Assembly (NCBI GenBank): GCA_012521035.1 | Contig: JAAYND010000026.1 | Span: 1-8,284, forward strand | Length of the DNA: 8,284 nt | Reading direction: 5' to 3' | Source of the DNA: Methanomicrobiales archaeon | GTDB taxonomy: Archaea > Halobacteriota > Methanomicrobia > Methanomicrobiales > Methanoculleaceae | Shown: positions 1 to 6,094 of the stretch, one piece after another | Position numbering within the stretch: position 1 is the stretch's first letter | How the letters are laid out: the number at the start of each line of letters is the position of its first letter | Notes under the pieces: generated by a model | Databases searched by the model: none | Told to the model about the DNA's origin: nothing | What the model saw: only the letters and a program-made list of their open reading frames with translations | Program-made: the position numbers and the translations under genes

Positions 1-145
1 ATATTCACGCTGTTTAAGACTGATGTTCAGAAAAGGCAACCGGTGAAATGGCGTTGCAGGCGGAATTGTAACGCTCCATTGTGGCGAACAGCATCCGTTG
101 CTCGTCAGGAGACGCAACCAACCGCAATTTCGTCACCGATTGCAT
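1..145 (-). pseudogene. tnpB: 5' part of an IS200/IS605-family tnpB (RNA-guided nuclease/transposase OrfB), frameshifted and cut by the window edge
   Basis: Reading leftwards from an ATG at 145-143 gives 43 residues beginning MQSVTKLRLVASPDEQRML and continuing FATMERYNSACNAIS, then a stop at 16-14. This resembles the TnpB N-terminus, where a 'KLxLxPSPEQ' strand is followed by a helix ending 'xFNxACNxIxxVAF'. After Ser-Glu (residues 39-40) the match jumps by one base: the shifted frame reads ISLKQREY and stays open to position 1, which fits the segment that normally follows ('xLqkxvYydiR'). A frameshift near positions 24-28 has therefore probably inactivated the gene, unless it is a sequencing error. 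The RuvC-like catalytic and zinc-finger regions would lie outside the window. A weak GAGAG lies 5-10 bases upstream of the ATG. The family call rests on short similarity recalled from memory. Confidence 0.6.
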
Positions 146-456
146 ACACTCTCTTAGTTGGCGCTCGACCAGTATAAAGAATACCCGTGCGGGGTGAAAG
201 TGTATTGGATTCCATAGAGGACCGATTCATCCCCCGACTTAAGTCGGGGGGCTCCTCGGCCCACGATCCTGAACCGACGGTAGTGCGGGGCGCAAGTGAT
301 GGGGATGACCCCGGCCCGCCTCACCGGAACTCCTTGATCCGGGATAATCCCTGATGACGGTATACGCGAGCCTTTGTCCAGGGCTAACGACGCACCCGGA
401 AGTTTAATCGGATACCGCACTACTATGTACCACAACCATCGCAGGGAAAGGATTAC
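146..456. other. Gene-poor stretch, probably insertion-sequence end and decayed tnpB tail
   Basis: No convincing intact gene is present. It contains the palindrome at 231-250. On the minus strand one frame (504 to 154) stays open and, across the palindrome, reads GAPRLKSGDES, preceded by PVRRAGVIPIT. TnpB proteins of archaea often end in low-complexity tails of the kind 'EAPxLxSGD' because the terminal hairpin is translated, so positions of about 220-360 may be a decayed 3' end of a tnpB copy. The upstream part of that frame (MPGLLLLGLVIWW...) does not look like TnpB and is probably spurious. A TTTAAT at 403-408 could serve as a weak TATA element for the small ORF starting at 457. Confidence 0.35.
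231..250. repeat. Perfect 20-bp palindrome, probable IS200/IS605-type terminal hairpin
   Basis: CCCCCGACTT is followed directly by its exact reverse complement AAGTCGGGGG, so the single strand can fold into a tight GC-rich hairpin. No T-run follows on either strand, so it does not look like a terminator. Read on the minus strand the context is GAGC-hairpin-ATGAATC. This is very like the subterminal hairpins at ends of IS1341-type (tnpB-only) elements, often close to GAAGCCCCCGACTTTAGTC followed by GGGGG. It lies about 85 bp upstream of the tnpB start at 145, so it may be the left-end hairpin of that element or the right end of a second, decayed one. Confidence 0.6.
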
Positions 457-600
457 ATGGAGTGTCCACCAGATAACCAGCCCCAGAAGGAGAAGTCCAG
501 GCAATCCATCCGCACGGGACTGACCCCGCTTGAGAGACGCGCACTTGAGGCCTCTATCAGGAAGAACTGGAGAGCGCTGGAACTCTTAAGCCAGCACTGA
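457..600 (+). CDS. Possible small protein of 47 residues, function unknown
   Basis: An ATG at 457 preceded by GGGAAAGG (444-451, five bases before the start) opens a frame of 47 codons ending in TGA at 598-600. The product is charged and lacks a membrane segment. Its C-terminal half (LTPLERRALEASIRKNWRAL) looks helical and amphipathic. About 70% of third codon positions are G or C, in line with the host's real genes. A run of six T (614-619) follows the stop and could act as an archaeal oligo-T terminator, although the same bases encode lysines of the doc relict on the other strand. It overlaps the last codons of that convergent relict. No family is recognised, and it could equally be chance or part of decayed DNA. 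Confidence 0.35.
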   Translation: MECPPDNQPQKEKSRQSIRTGLTPLERRALEASIRKNWRALELLSQH

Positions 601-911
601 GAAGATATCTATCTTTTTTGTATTCGCACGAATCCAGTCTTCGACCTCGTCCAGGGTGTATCTGCTGTTGTCGTCATCGTCGAGGTCGGCCAGGGTGACC
701 ATGAACCGATCCACCTCGTCTGCATCCGCATCGAAGATGTACCCGTTAGCGCGCAGTATGAGCACATCTGTGACCGTATAAGCGGTCCGCTTGTTCCCCT
801 GCCAGAATCCATGCCCGTTCTGATCCTGTTTGAAGCAAGGGCGCCGGGATAGATGAATTTGATCCCGGCGAGTTCACCATGCAGAAGTATCAGCTCGCCC
901 GGAGTACCCAT
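586..911 (-). pseudogene. doc: Broken death-on-curing (Doc/Fic-fold) toxin gene
   Basis: The start frame (ATG at 911-909, GGGAGATC just upstream) reads MGTPGELILLHGELAGIKF and IYPGAL, which corresponds to the first helix of Doc proteins ('ELIxLHDxxI...GxPGL'). From about 837 a different frame takes over with the diagnostic Fic/Doc loop HGFWQGNKRTAY (813-778). It runs on through a hydrophobic helix and an acidic DADADEVDRF stretch to a stop at 588-586. Between these parts roughly 30-40 residues expected in the family are missing and the frame changes, so the gene carries an internal deletion plus frameshift. Intact Doc enzymes transfer a phosphate (or AMP in other Fic proteins) to target proteins and are held in check by a small antitoxin encoded upstream. 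No recognisable intact antitoxin is seen here, consistent with a dead module. Confidence 0.75.
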
Positions 912-1072
912 CAGGATCTCCCAAAGAGGGGATCTCTAATCGGTGGAGGTGTGGATCGGCCCGGATCTCCCGGTATATCCCGGCCCGGAGCCGGCCCTTA
1001 TGACCAGGGCGCTCCCGCAGATGGAGCCCCTCGCCACACCCTTGAGAGGAGATCATCGAAGGGATAGCCTCT
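912..1072 (-). other. Non-coding remnant between doc relict and e2b2; faint helix-turn-helix-like reading
   Basis: No intact gene is seen. On the minus strand one frame contains RLRAGIYREIRADPHLHRLEI, which loosely recalls the first helices of archaeal winged-helix regulators ('RxxIYxxIRxxPGxHxxEI'). The frame then runs into the doc start and ends at 874. This is where the antitoxin of a doc module would be expected, so it could be a decayed antitoxin or regulator. It could also be chance: the stretch is GC-rich with several CCCGG repeats (960-988). No oligo-T terminator for e2b2 is seen. Confidence 0.25.
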
Positions 1073-2002
1073 TCACCGAAATTCCTCGATTCTCCAGCCC
1101 AGATAATCTTTAATGACTGTATACGCAAGTTCCGGCGGGATCGCCCCCCGCTCGGTGATGATCAGGTCGATGTACTCGGCCGGCGTCACGTCGAAGGCGG
1201 GGTTCCTGACCCGCACAAACGGTAGCTGCTCTGCCTCCCTCCGGGGCAGCACCTCGGCCGGATCCCGCTCCTCGATCTCGATCTTCTCCCCGAGGATCGT
1301 CCGTGGTGCAAACTTATAGGTCTCTGCCGCGACGATGACGTTCGTCCGCGCCTCGTCAGCAGCGTGGGCGATCTGAGCGGTTCCGATCTTGTTCACGACC
1401 GCACCATTCACAGCGATAGCGTCGGCACCGACGATGACGAGATCGATCTCATTGATGAAGTAGCGGACCGCCGAGTCGACGATGTAATTTGTGCGGATGC
1501 CGGCATCGTTCAGGGTTCTGATCGTTATGAGACCCTGGCCCCGTGGCCGCACCTCGGTCGCATAGACCTCGATCTCCTTTCCCTGCCGGCGTGCTTCAAG
1601 GATACATCCGAGCGCCGCCTCGGAGTTGCAGTGTGTCAGGATGACATCTCCGTCAGATATATGGCGTGCCCCGATCTCTGCAATCCACCCGAGTGCATGC
1701 TCCGAGTGGTCGACGAACTCCGCTGCCCGGAGAGAGATCGCCTCCCGGCACTCCTCCACGGACTCAAACGAGTCCAGGGCGCGCATAACAAACCTGACGG
1801 CATTCGGGAGCGAGACGGCCGTCGGGCGGGTAGAGGTGAGCAGTTCAGCTGCCCCCTGCATCTCCTGCTTGAAGGCCTCAGGGTCGGATACATCGAGATT
1901 GCGGGCGAAATCAGCCAGTGCTTTCACCGCAGCCCGGGCGATCCTGCCGGCCCCCCGGATCTCCATATTCTTTATGCTTTCTGCCGTCTCACTCAGTACC
2001 AT
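1073..2002 (-). CDS. e2b2: Ribose-1,5-bisphosphate isomerase (eIF2B-like family)
   Basis: Converts ribose 1,5-bisphosphate to ribulose 1,5-bisphosphate in the archaeal AMP pathway, between AMP phosphorylase and form III RubisCO, in the cytoplasm. The 309-residue product has the family's N-terminal helical part with the RGAGRIARAA motif (16-25) and a Rossmann-like C-terminal half. The catalytic pair characterised in the Thermococcus enzyme (Cys133, Asp202) has clear counterparts here: Cys125 in THCNSEA and Asp194 in VGADAI, with the same 69-residue spacing. Also present are the phosphate-binding RPRGQG (152-157) and NKIGT (204-208). The length matches the family (about 310-325). The family also includes eIF2B subunits and methylthioribose-1-phosphate isomerase, but the motif set fits the e2b2 branch. 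It stands alone, divergent from the mmp operon, with neither RubisCO nor AMP phosphorylase in the window. Leader and ribosome binding site are weak, so a short-leader transcript is likely. Confidence 0.92.
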   Translation of the reverse strand: MVLSETAESIKNMEIRGAGRIARAAVKALADFARNLDVSDPEAFKQEMQGAAELLTSTRPTAVSLPNAVRFVMRALDSFESVEECREAISLRAAEFVDHSEHALGWIAEIGARHISDGDVILTHCNSEAALGCILEARRQGKEIEVYATEVRPRGQGLITIRTLNDAGIRTNYIVDSAVRYFINEIDLVIVGADAIAVNGAVVNKIGTAQIAHAADEARTNVIVAAETYKFAPRTILGEKIEIEERDPAEVLPRREAEQLPFVRVRNPAFDVTPAEYIDLIITERGAIPPELAYTVIKDYLGWRIEEFR

Positions 2003-2058
2003 AGATCTCTATTCAAAAGATGATCAGAGACTACATAGATTTATTGACGTGAAAACAA
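2003..2058. promoter_or_regulatory. Divergent promoter region between e2b2 and the HAD-atwA-mmp operon
   Basis: This 56-bp AT-rich gap must hold transcription signals for both directions. On the minus strand AATAAATC (2045-2038) is a plausible TATA box: its centre is about 38 bases before the e2b2 start, which would give a leader of roughly 10-15 bases. On the plus strand no good TATA element is obvious. GTGA (2049-2052) seven bases before the ATG at 2059 can act as a partial Shine-Dalgarno site. The compactness suggests the two core promoters overlap and could interfere. Confidence 0.4.
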
Positions 2059-2931
2059 ATGTCGGTTGCCGTTGTATTTGATAGCGCGGGTACACTTCTC
2101 CGAACGTACCGTGTAGCACGTGATCTCCTCCAGGACGAGATGCTGATCGAAGTTGAGACGATACCCCTCACGTTTGCGGATGAAGGCCGGGTTCTTGTCC
2201 TTCTTCACCTCCGCTCCCGGAGCGTCATCGATGCGCCGCCCGACCAGCTCCTCTCCAATTACCTGCAGGAGCAGTCGATCGGGTTTGGAGTCTCCTGCTC
2301 CCAGAAGATCGTCCCCGCAGATGATGTCGCAGAGATCCTCTATACCGATCGGCAGGCTCGCATCAGCGATATGCAGGCCTGCATCAGAAGGGTCTGGAGT
2401 TGCTGCAAGCAGGAGACGGTCGTCGCCATGAACAGTGGTGTCATACTGAACCTGGATCTCCCGGGTATCGAATTCACGGTGACGACCGGGGGAAGGCCGT
2501 TTCGGGGTGCACAGGAGGCCATCAGCGAGTTACACCGGATGGGCGTCCCTGTATACATAGCATCGGGAGACCGTGTCACCAAGCTCGAACGGATGGGCGA
2601 TTACTTCGGCATACCCCGGGAGCGCGTTTACGGTGTCGCCACCCCCTCGATGAAGGCCCGGATCGTTGAGGAGCTCCAGGAACAGTATGACAAAGTTGTT
2701 ATGATAGGGGATGCTATCAACGATCTAAAGGCGTTCCAGAAAGCAGATCTGGCGATACTCACCGAACAGCAGTCTGACACAAAGCCCGGCATACTCTATG
2801 CAAACACTGACCTCGTGATCCGGGATGTCAGCGAGGTGCCCGGTATCGTGGCAAAACTCCTCAAGGATACCACGGCGACCCGGGAAAAGTGCAACAATAT
2901 AAACTCTAATATGATACAACGAGAAGATTAG
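2059..2931 (+). CDS. HAD-superfamily protein, soluble P-type-ATPase-like, leading the atwA-mmp operon
   Basis: A 290-residue cytoplasmic protein with the complete HAD motif series. The nucleophile motif is VVFDSAGTL (Asp8), motif II is YIASGD (Ser169), motif III is probably Lys199 in PSMKAR, and motif IV is MIGDAINDLKAF (Asp218, Asp222). The segment from about 145 to 235 closely resembles the phosphorylation-domain end of P-type ATPases ('A-x-x-S-G-D ... GDxxNDxxA'), but there are no membrane segments. Residues about 20-135 form a family-specific insert or cap with four cysteines (80, 108, 115, 116). The position two after the nucleophile is Ala10, where phosphatases have Asp and P-type ATPases Thr, so the activity is uncertain. 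It is followed 18 bp later by atwA, suggesting a role in MCR activation or cofactor handling (inference). The last 15 codons are unusually AT-rich. The start at 2059 is supported by GTGA at 2049. Confidence 0.8.
   Translation: MSVAVVFDSAGTLLRTYRVARDLLQDEMLIEVETIPLTFADEGRVLVLLHLRSRSVIDAPPDQLLSNYLQEQSIGFGVSCSQKIVPADDVAEILYTDRQARISDMQACIRRVWSCCKQETVVAMNSGVILNLDLPGIEFTVTTGGRPFRGAQEAISELHRMGVPVYIASGDRVTKLERMGDYFGIPRERVYGVATPSMKARIVEELQEQYDKVVMIGDAINDLKAFQKADLAILTEQQSDTKPGILYANTDLVIRDVSEVPGIVAKLLKDTTATREKCNNINSNMIQRED
2896..2904 (+). promoter_or_regulatory. Candidate internal TATA box for atwA-mmp
   Basis: AATATAAAC lies in the 3' end of the HAD gene, in a short AT-rich tract (about 2883-2930) inside otherwise GC-rich coding sequence. 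Purine-rich GGGAAAAG just upstream could contribute a BRE. A start site 25 bases downstream would fall near 2925, leaving a 25-base leader that includes GAGGAG (2938-2943) before the atwA ATG. Spacing and composition fit an archaeal promoter, but there is no direct evidence of use. Confidence 0.4.
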
Positions 2932-2949
2932 TTTAACGAGGAGCTCAAG

Positions 2950-4560
2950 ATGACCCCACTCATTACGGTTAAGGACCTCTGCATGGAGTTCAATGGGAAC
3001 ATTGTACTCAAAGATATAAACTTCGAGGTGGCAGAGGGCGAAACAGTCGGCATTATCGGGAGAAGCGGAGCCGGCAAGACCGTTCTTATGCACCTTATGA
3101 GGGGCGTGGACCAGCCCCCATCGCAAGGTTCGATCGTCTATCATATCGCCGCCTGTGGTGCGTGCGACTACGTCGGTGTCCCGAGCGGAGCCGGGAAACC
3201 GTGCCCGGTCTGCGGCGCGGAACTCAAACCGATGGATGTCGATTTCTGGACGGAAGAAGGCGCACCGATGAAACGGCGGATCATGAGGCGGACCGCCATC
3301 ATGTTCCAGCGGACGTTCGCCCTCTATGGCGACGACCGGGTGATCGAGAACGTCCTGCGGGCACTCGATGATATCGGGTACCCGAGCGAGAAGGCAGTCA
3401 GCAGAGCCGCCGACCTCATCGATCAGGTCAGACTCTCCCACCGGATGATGCACATCGCACGAGATCTCTCCGGCGGCGAGAAACAGCGGGTGGTTCTCGC
3501 CCGGCAGCTCGCCAAAGACCCGTTCATGCTCTTTGCGGATGAACCGACAGGTACCCTCGACCCAGAGACCGCGACGCTCGTCCACCGGATGCTCGTCGAG
3601 AGCGCACAGGTAAACGATATGGCGATGGTGGTGACGTCACACTTCTCAAGTGTCATCGAGGACGTCACCGACCGCGCCATCCTCCTTGAGGATGGGAAGA
3701 TCCTGGCCATCGGGGAGCCAAACGAAGTTATCGAGCGGTTCATGCAGGACTACAGCGACACCGCGCAGTACGAGACCGCGGATGTCGGTGAGAAGATTGT
3801 AGTCGCAAGGGATGTAGTGAAACGATACCTCTCGGTCGACCGGGGCGTGGTCAGGGCCGTCAATGGTGTCTCCTTCGATGTCAGCGAACAGGAGATCTTC
3901 GGGATCATAGGGAAGAGCGGAGCCGGCAAGACCACGCTCTCCCGGATCATATCGGGGATTCTTGAACCCACGAGCGGCGAGATGAATGTCCGGGTTGGGG
4001 ATGACTGGGTCGATATGACCAGGCCCGGCATCGAGCACCGGGGGCGGGCGAAGAGTTACATCGGTCTCCTCCACCAGGAGTTCGGTCTCTATCCGCACAG
4101 GACAGTTCTCGATAACCTCACCGATGCGATCGGACTCGAGTTCCCGAAGGAACTCGCTATGAGAAAGGCTATAATCACACTCGGGATGGCCGGATTTACA
4201 CCCGAGAAGAGCCGCGAGATCCTTGATCGCAGCCCCGACCAGCTCTCTGAGGGCGAGAAACACCGGGTGGCGCTCGCTCAGGTTCTCATCCGTGAACCCC
4301 TGCTTGTGGTTCTCGATGAACCGACCGGCACGATGGATCCCATCACGAAGGTCGATGTGAAACACTCTATCCTCCATGCCCGCGAGGAGATGGATGAGAC
4401 GTTCATCGTCGTCTCGCACGACATGGAGTTTGTCAGGGACATTTGTGACCGGGTGGCCCTCATGCGCGGCGGAAAGATCATCAAGATGGGGCCGACCGAG
4501 GAAGTGCTTGCCCACCTCACCGAGGAGGAGCGGAAGGTGATGGGGGCGGGCGCCCCCTGA
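2950..4560 (+). CDS. atwA: Methyl-coenzyme M reductase activation component A2 (twin-ABC ATPase)
   Basis: Soluble ATPase that, with the Mmp3/Mmp7/Mmp17/McrC-containing A3a fraction, drives reductive activation of MCR (Ni-F430 to Ni(I)). The 536 residues hold two ABC domains. NBD1 has Walker A GRSGAGKT (37-44), Q-loop Gln120, signature LSGGEKQR (173-180), Walker B FADEPT with Glu198, and switch His231. NBD2 has GKSGAGKT (321-328), Gln376, the altered signature LSEGEKHR (432-439), Walker B VLDEPT with Glu457, and His490. Between Walker A and the Q-loop of NBD1 sits a four-cysteine knuckle (CGAC at 69-72, CPVC at 85-88), a probable zinc ribbon. No transmembrane segments or permease gene are present, so it is not a transporter. 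The start has GAGGAG (2938-2943) six bases upstream. The stop overlaps the mmp3 ribosome binding site, implying translational coupling. Confidence 0.95.
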   Translation: MTPLITVKDLCMEFNGNIVLKDINFEVAEGETVGIIGRSGAGKTVLMHLMRGVDQPPSQGSIVYHIAACGACDYVGVPSGAGKPCPVCGAELKPMDVDFWTEEGAPMKRRIMRRTAIMFQRTFALYGDDRVIENVLRALDDIGYPSEKAVSRAADLIDQVRLSHRMMHIARDLSGGEKQRVVLARQLAKDPFMLFADEPTGTLDPETATLVHRMLVESAQVNDMAMVVTSHFSSVIEDVTDRAILLEDGKILAIGEPNEVIERFMQDYSDTAQYETADVGEKIVVARDVVKRYLSVDRGVVRAVNGVSFDVSEQEIFGIIGKSGAGKTTLSRIISGILEPTSGEMNVRVGDDWVDMTRPGIEHRGRAKSYIGLLHQEFGLYPHRTVLDNLTDAIGLEFPKELAMRKAIITLGMAGFTPEKSREILDRSPDQLSEGEKHRVALAQVLIREPLLVVLDEPTGTMDPITKVDVKHSILHAREEMDETFIVVSHDMEFVRDICDRVALMRGGKIIKMGPTEEVLAHLTEEERKVMGAGAP

Positions 4561-4564
4561 GGTG
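4559..4564 (+). promoter_or_regulatory. Ribosome binding site that fixes the mmp3 start
   Basis: GAGGTG begins inside the atwA stop codon and sits six bases before the ATG at 4571. An in-frame GTG at 4562 would give three more residues, but it is itself part of this Shine-Dalgarno sequence, so ATG 4571 is the better start. Confidence 0.7.
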
Positions 4565-4570
4565 TGGATA

Positions 4571-6094
4571 ATGGAGGTTCTCCTGGACAAAAAACGTGTT
4601 CAGATACCGGAGGGAGCCCAACTCTCCGACCTCCTCCCCGACCGGGATCCCCGGTTCAGCGTCGCCGTCATCAGGCCAGTGCACGAGGAGGAGGCCGAGT
4701 CGCAGGAGGTCCGGCTGGTCACGACGGCCGGAGATATGGTCATCGAAGTGGCAGATCCCGCGTTGATCTCCCGGATTTTTGAGCCAGGGCTCGCTGAGAA
4801 GCTCCGGTTACACTGGCAGGATCGCTACGCCGCTGCTTTCGGCCCGTTTGAATCAGATCTCCGACCGGCACGGAGTCCAGGCCGCTATGAGCGTGGCGAT
4901 GTCATACTCGGGTGTGGTGGCTACGACCCCGGGCGATCCTACCTGCTATTCTCGCGCATGAGGCATACCGCCGACCATGGGGCCGCAGCAGATGGTGGCA
5001 TCATCGGCCGGGTAGTCACCGGTAGAGGGCTCCTCGACCGTATCGGAACCGGTGACCGGATCACCGCTGTCGAGCGAATATTCAGGCGTGCCGACCGCTC
5101 GCACGTCGTCGTCACCAGGGATGGAGATCTCCCGCTCGAGGATGGTATGCAGGTCGTCTCCTACGTGGAGGCCGCAGTGCAGGGTTGGGGGAGCGAGGAT
5201 ATAGATACTGGATCCGCCCGGAGCGTCGAACATTTTCTTCTTTCCGTGAAAGATGGCCGGTTCAGAGTGGGCCGTTCGACAAGCACCCATGTCGCCGATA
5301 CGCACCTGGTCCCGGCGAAGGTTCCGCTGGAGCTCTCAGGTCCAAGGCTCGAGGGAGCCATAACGGTCAGGACCGCCGGCAAATCCTCCGGAGCGGTCTA
5401 CATCTACACACAGGGTGTATCGGCAAGCGCGGCGCATACCGTTGTCGGACAGGTGCTCCAGGGTATCGAACTCGTGCGGTTTGCCGCAGATGGTGATCTC
5501 TTCTCTATCAGGGCTGAACCCGCGAAATTGGATCTGATCGGCTTTACACTTGCGGAGGCGGAGGCTGTCGCCGACCGGAGGGGTATCACCCTCACGTGCG
5601 ACGCGACCGGGAAAGACCGGATAGTGATCGGTCAGACACCTGCGACGACGCTCGAGGTGCTCGCTGCCGGCACGGTCGAGGTTGCGACAGAGTCGCCGGA
5701 GGCCGTCATCAGTATCACCCTCGATGAGGCGGCGGCACCGAGATCGGTCACGATCTTCCGCGAGGCGACCGGGCTCAAGCACCATGATGTCGGAAAGATG
5801 CCGCTCATATTCCGGTTTGAGGATGTCTCTCTCTTCAAACCGAAGATCGGGAAGGGTATCGGGATCATCCCTGAGAACGTTCCCACAGGTGAGGTGCCGG
5901 CGTTCACCCTCGCGATGACGAACGACTCACGAAGAGGCGCCGGTATGGTCGGCGTCCGGGCCACACCAAACGCTGAGTTCGGCCCGACGTCCGAGCCGCT
6001 CACTGGCACAAACATCATCGGACGGGTGCTCGATGCGGAGAAACTCGAAGGGATGCGCGAAGGTATGACGGTGTACGTGAGGGAGGTGAGGTGA
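4571..6094 (+). CDS. mmp3: Methanogenesis marker protein 3 (UPF0288, cyclophilin-like), MCR activation complex subunit
   Basis: A 507-residue cytoplasmic protein of the methanogen-only Mmp3 family. Published work on MCR activation found it, with Mmp7, Mmp17 and McrC, in the A3a component that works with AtwA. Residues 1-60 (MEVLLDKKRVQIPEGAQLSD...) look like a small ubiquitin/TGS-like beta-grasp. Three similar strand-turn-strand endings recur: IIGRVVTGRGLLDRI (144 on), VVGQVLQGIELVRF (291 on) and IIGRVLDAEKLEGM (482 on). Each is followed by a G-D/G-M turn and a final strand, as in cyclophilin-like barrels. Residues about 318-373 read like a PASTA module (LIGFTLAEAEAVADRRGI ... VIGQTP ... LAAGTVEV). 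There are few cysteines (116, 343), so it probably does not hold a cluster alone. Peptidyl-prolyl isomerase activity is not implied by what is visible. It lies 10 bp after atwA and abuts mmp6. Confidence 0.93.
   Translation: MEVLLDKKRVQIPEGAQLSDLLPDRDPRFSVAVIRPVHEEEAESQEVRLVTTAGDMVIEVADPALISRIFEPGLAEKLRLHWQDRYAAAFGPFESDLRPARSPGRYERGDVILGCGGYDPGRSYLLFSRMRHTADHGAAADGGIIGRVVTGRGLLDRIGTGDRITAVERIFRRADRSHVVVTRDGDLPLEDGMQVVSYVEAAVQGWGSEDIDTGSARSVEHFLLSVKDGRFRVGRSTSTHVADTHLVPAKVPLELSGPRLEGAITVRTAGKSSGAVYIYTQGVSASAAHTVVGQVLQGIELVRFAADGDLFSIRAEPAKLDLIGFTLAEAEAVADRRGITLTCDATGKDRIVIGQTPATTLEVLAAGTVEVATESPEAVISITLDEAAAPRSVTIFREATGLKHHDVGKMPLIFRFEDVSLFKPKIGKGIGIIPENVPTGEVPAFTLAMTNDSRRGAGMVGVRATPNAEFGPTSEPLTGTNIIGRVLDAEKLEGMREGMTVYVREVR
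6082..6089 (+). promoter_or_regulatory. Full-strength ribosome binding site for the TTG start of mmp6
   Basis: GGAGGTGA is a near-perfect match to the archaeal anti-Shine-Dalgarno sequence and lies in the last codons of mmp3, five bases before the TTG at 6095. It supports the rare TTG start, because no ATG or GTG occurs in frame close by that keeps the conserved N-terminus. Confidence 0.75.

Noticed and set aside
231..250. Palindrome as a transcription terminator or CRISPR repeat
   Set aside because: No T-run follows on either strand, and it occurs only once in the window with no regularly spaced copies.
154..504. Minus-strand 116-codon frame with a hydrophobic start, possible small membrane protein
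   Set aside because: The hydrophobic start is antisense to the small ORF at 457, the middle has no family match, and the end runs through the insertion-sequence palindrome; at best its 3' part is a tnpB tail relict.
960..988. CCCGG repeated four times at about 5-10 bp spacing, possible operator or tandem repeat
   Set aside because: Units are short, imperfectly spaced and expected in such GC-rich sequence; the intervening bases do not repeat.
1364..2023. Plus-strand open frame of 219 codons opposite e2b2
   Set aside because: It lies wholly antisense to the catalytic core of ribose-1,5-bisphosphate isomerase and shows no recognisable protein features.
2725..3585. Long minus-strand open frame of 286 codons opposite the HAD gene end and atwA
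   Set aside because: It is antisense to clearly conserved domains, has no domain of its own and arises from GC-rich codon bias.
2950..4560. AtwA as an ABC transporter ATPase
   Set aside because: Twin nucleotide-binding domains with no membrane segment, no permease gene nearby, and placement with mmp genes fit component A2 instead.
3646..4590. Minus-strand open frame of 314 codons opposite atwA
   Set aside because: It mirrors the second ABC domain; composition (His, Asp, Pro, Arg-rich, no motif) is that of a shadow frame.
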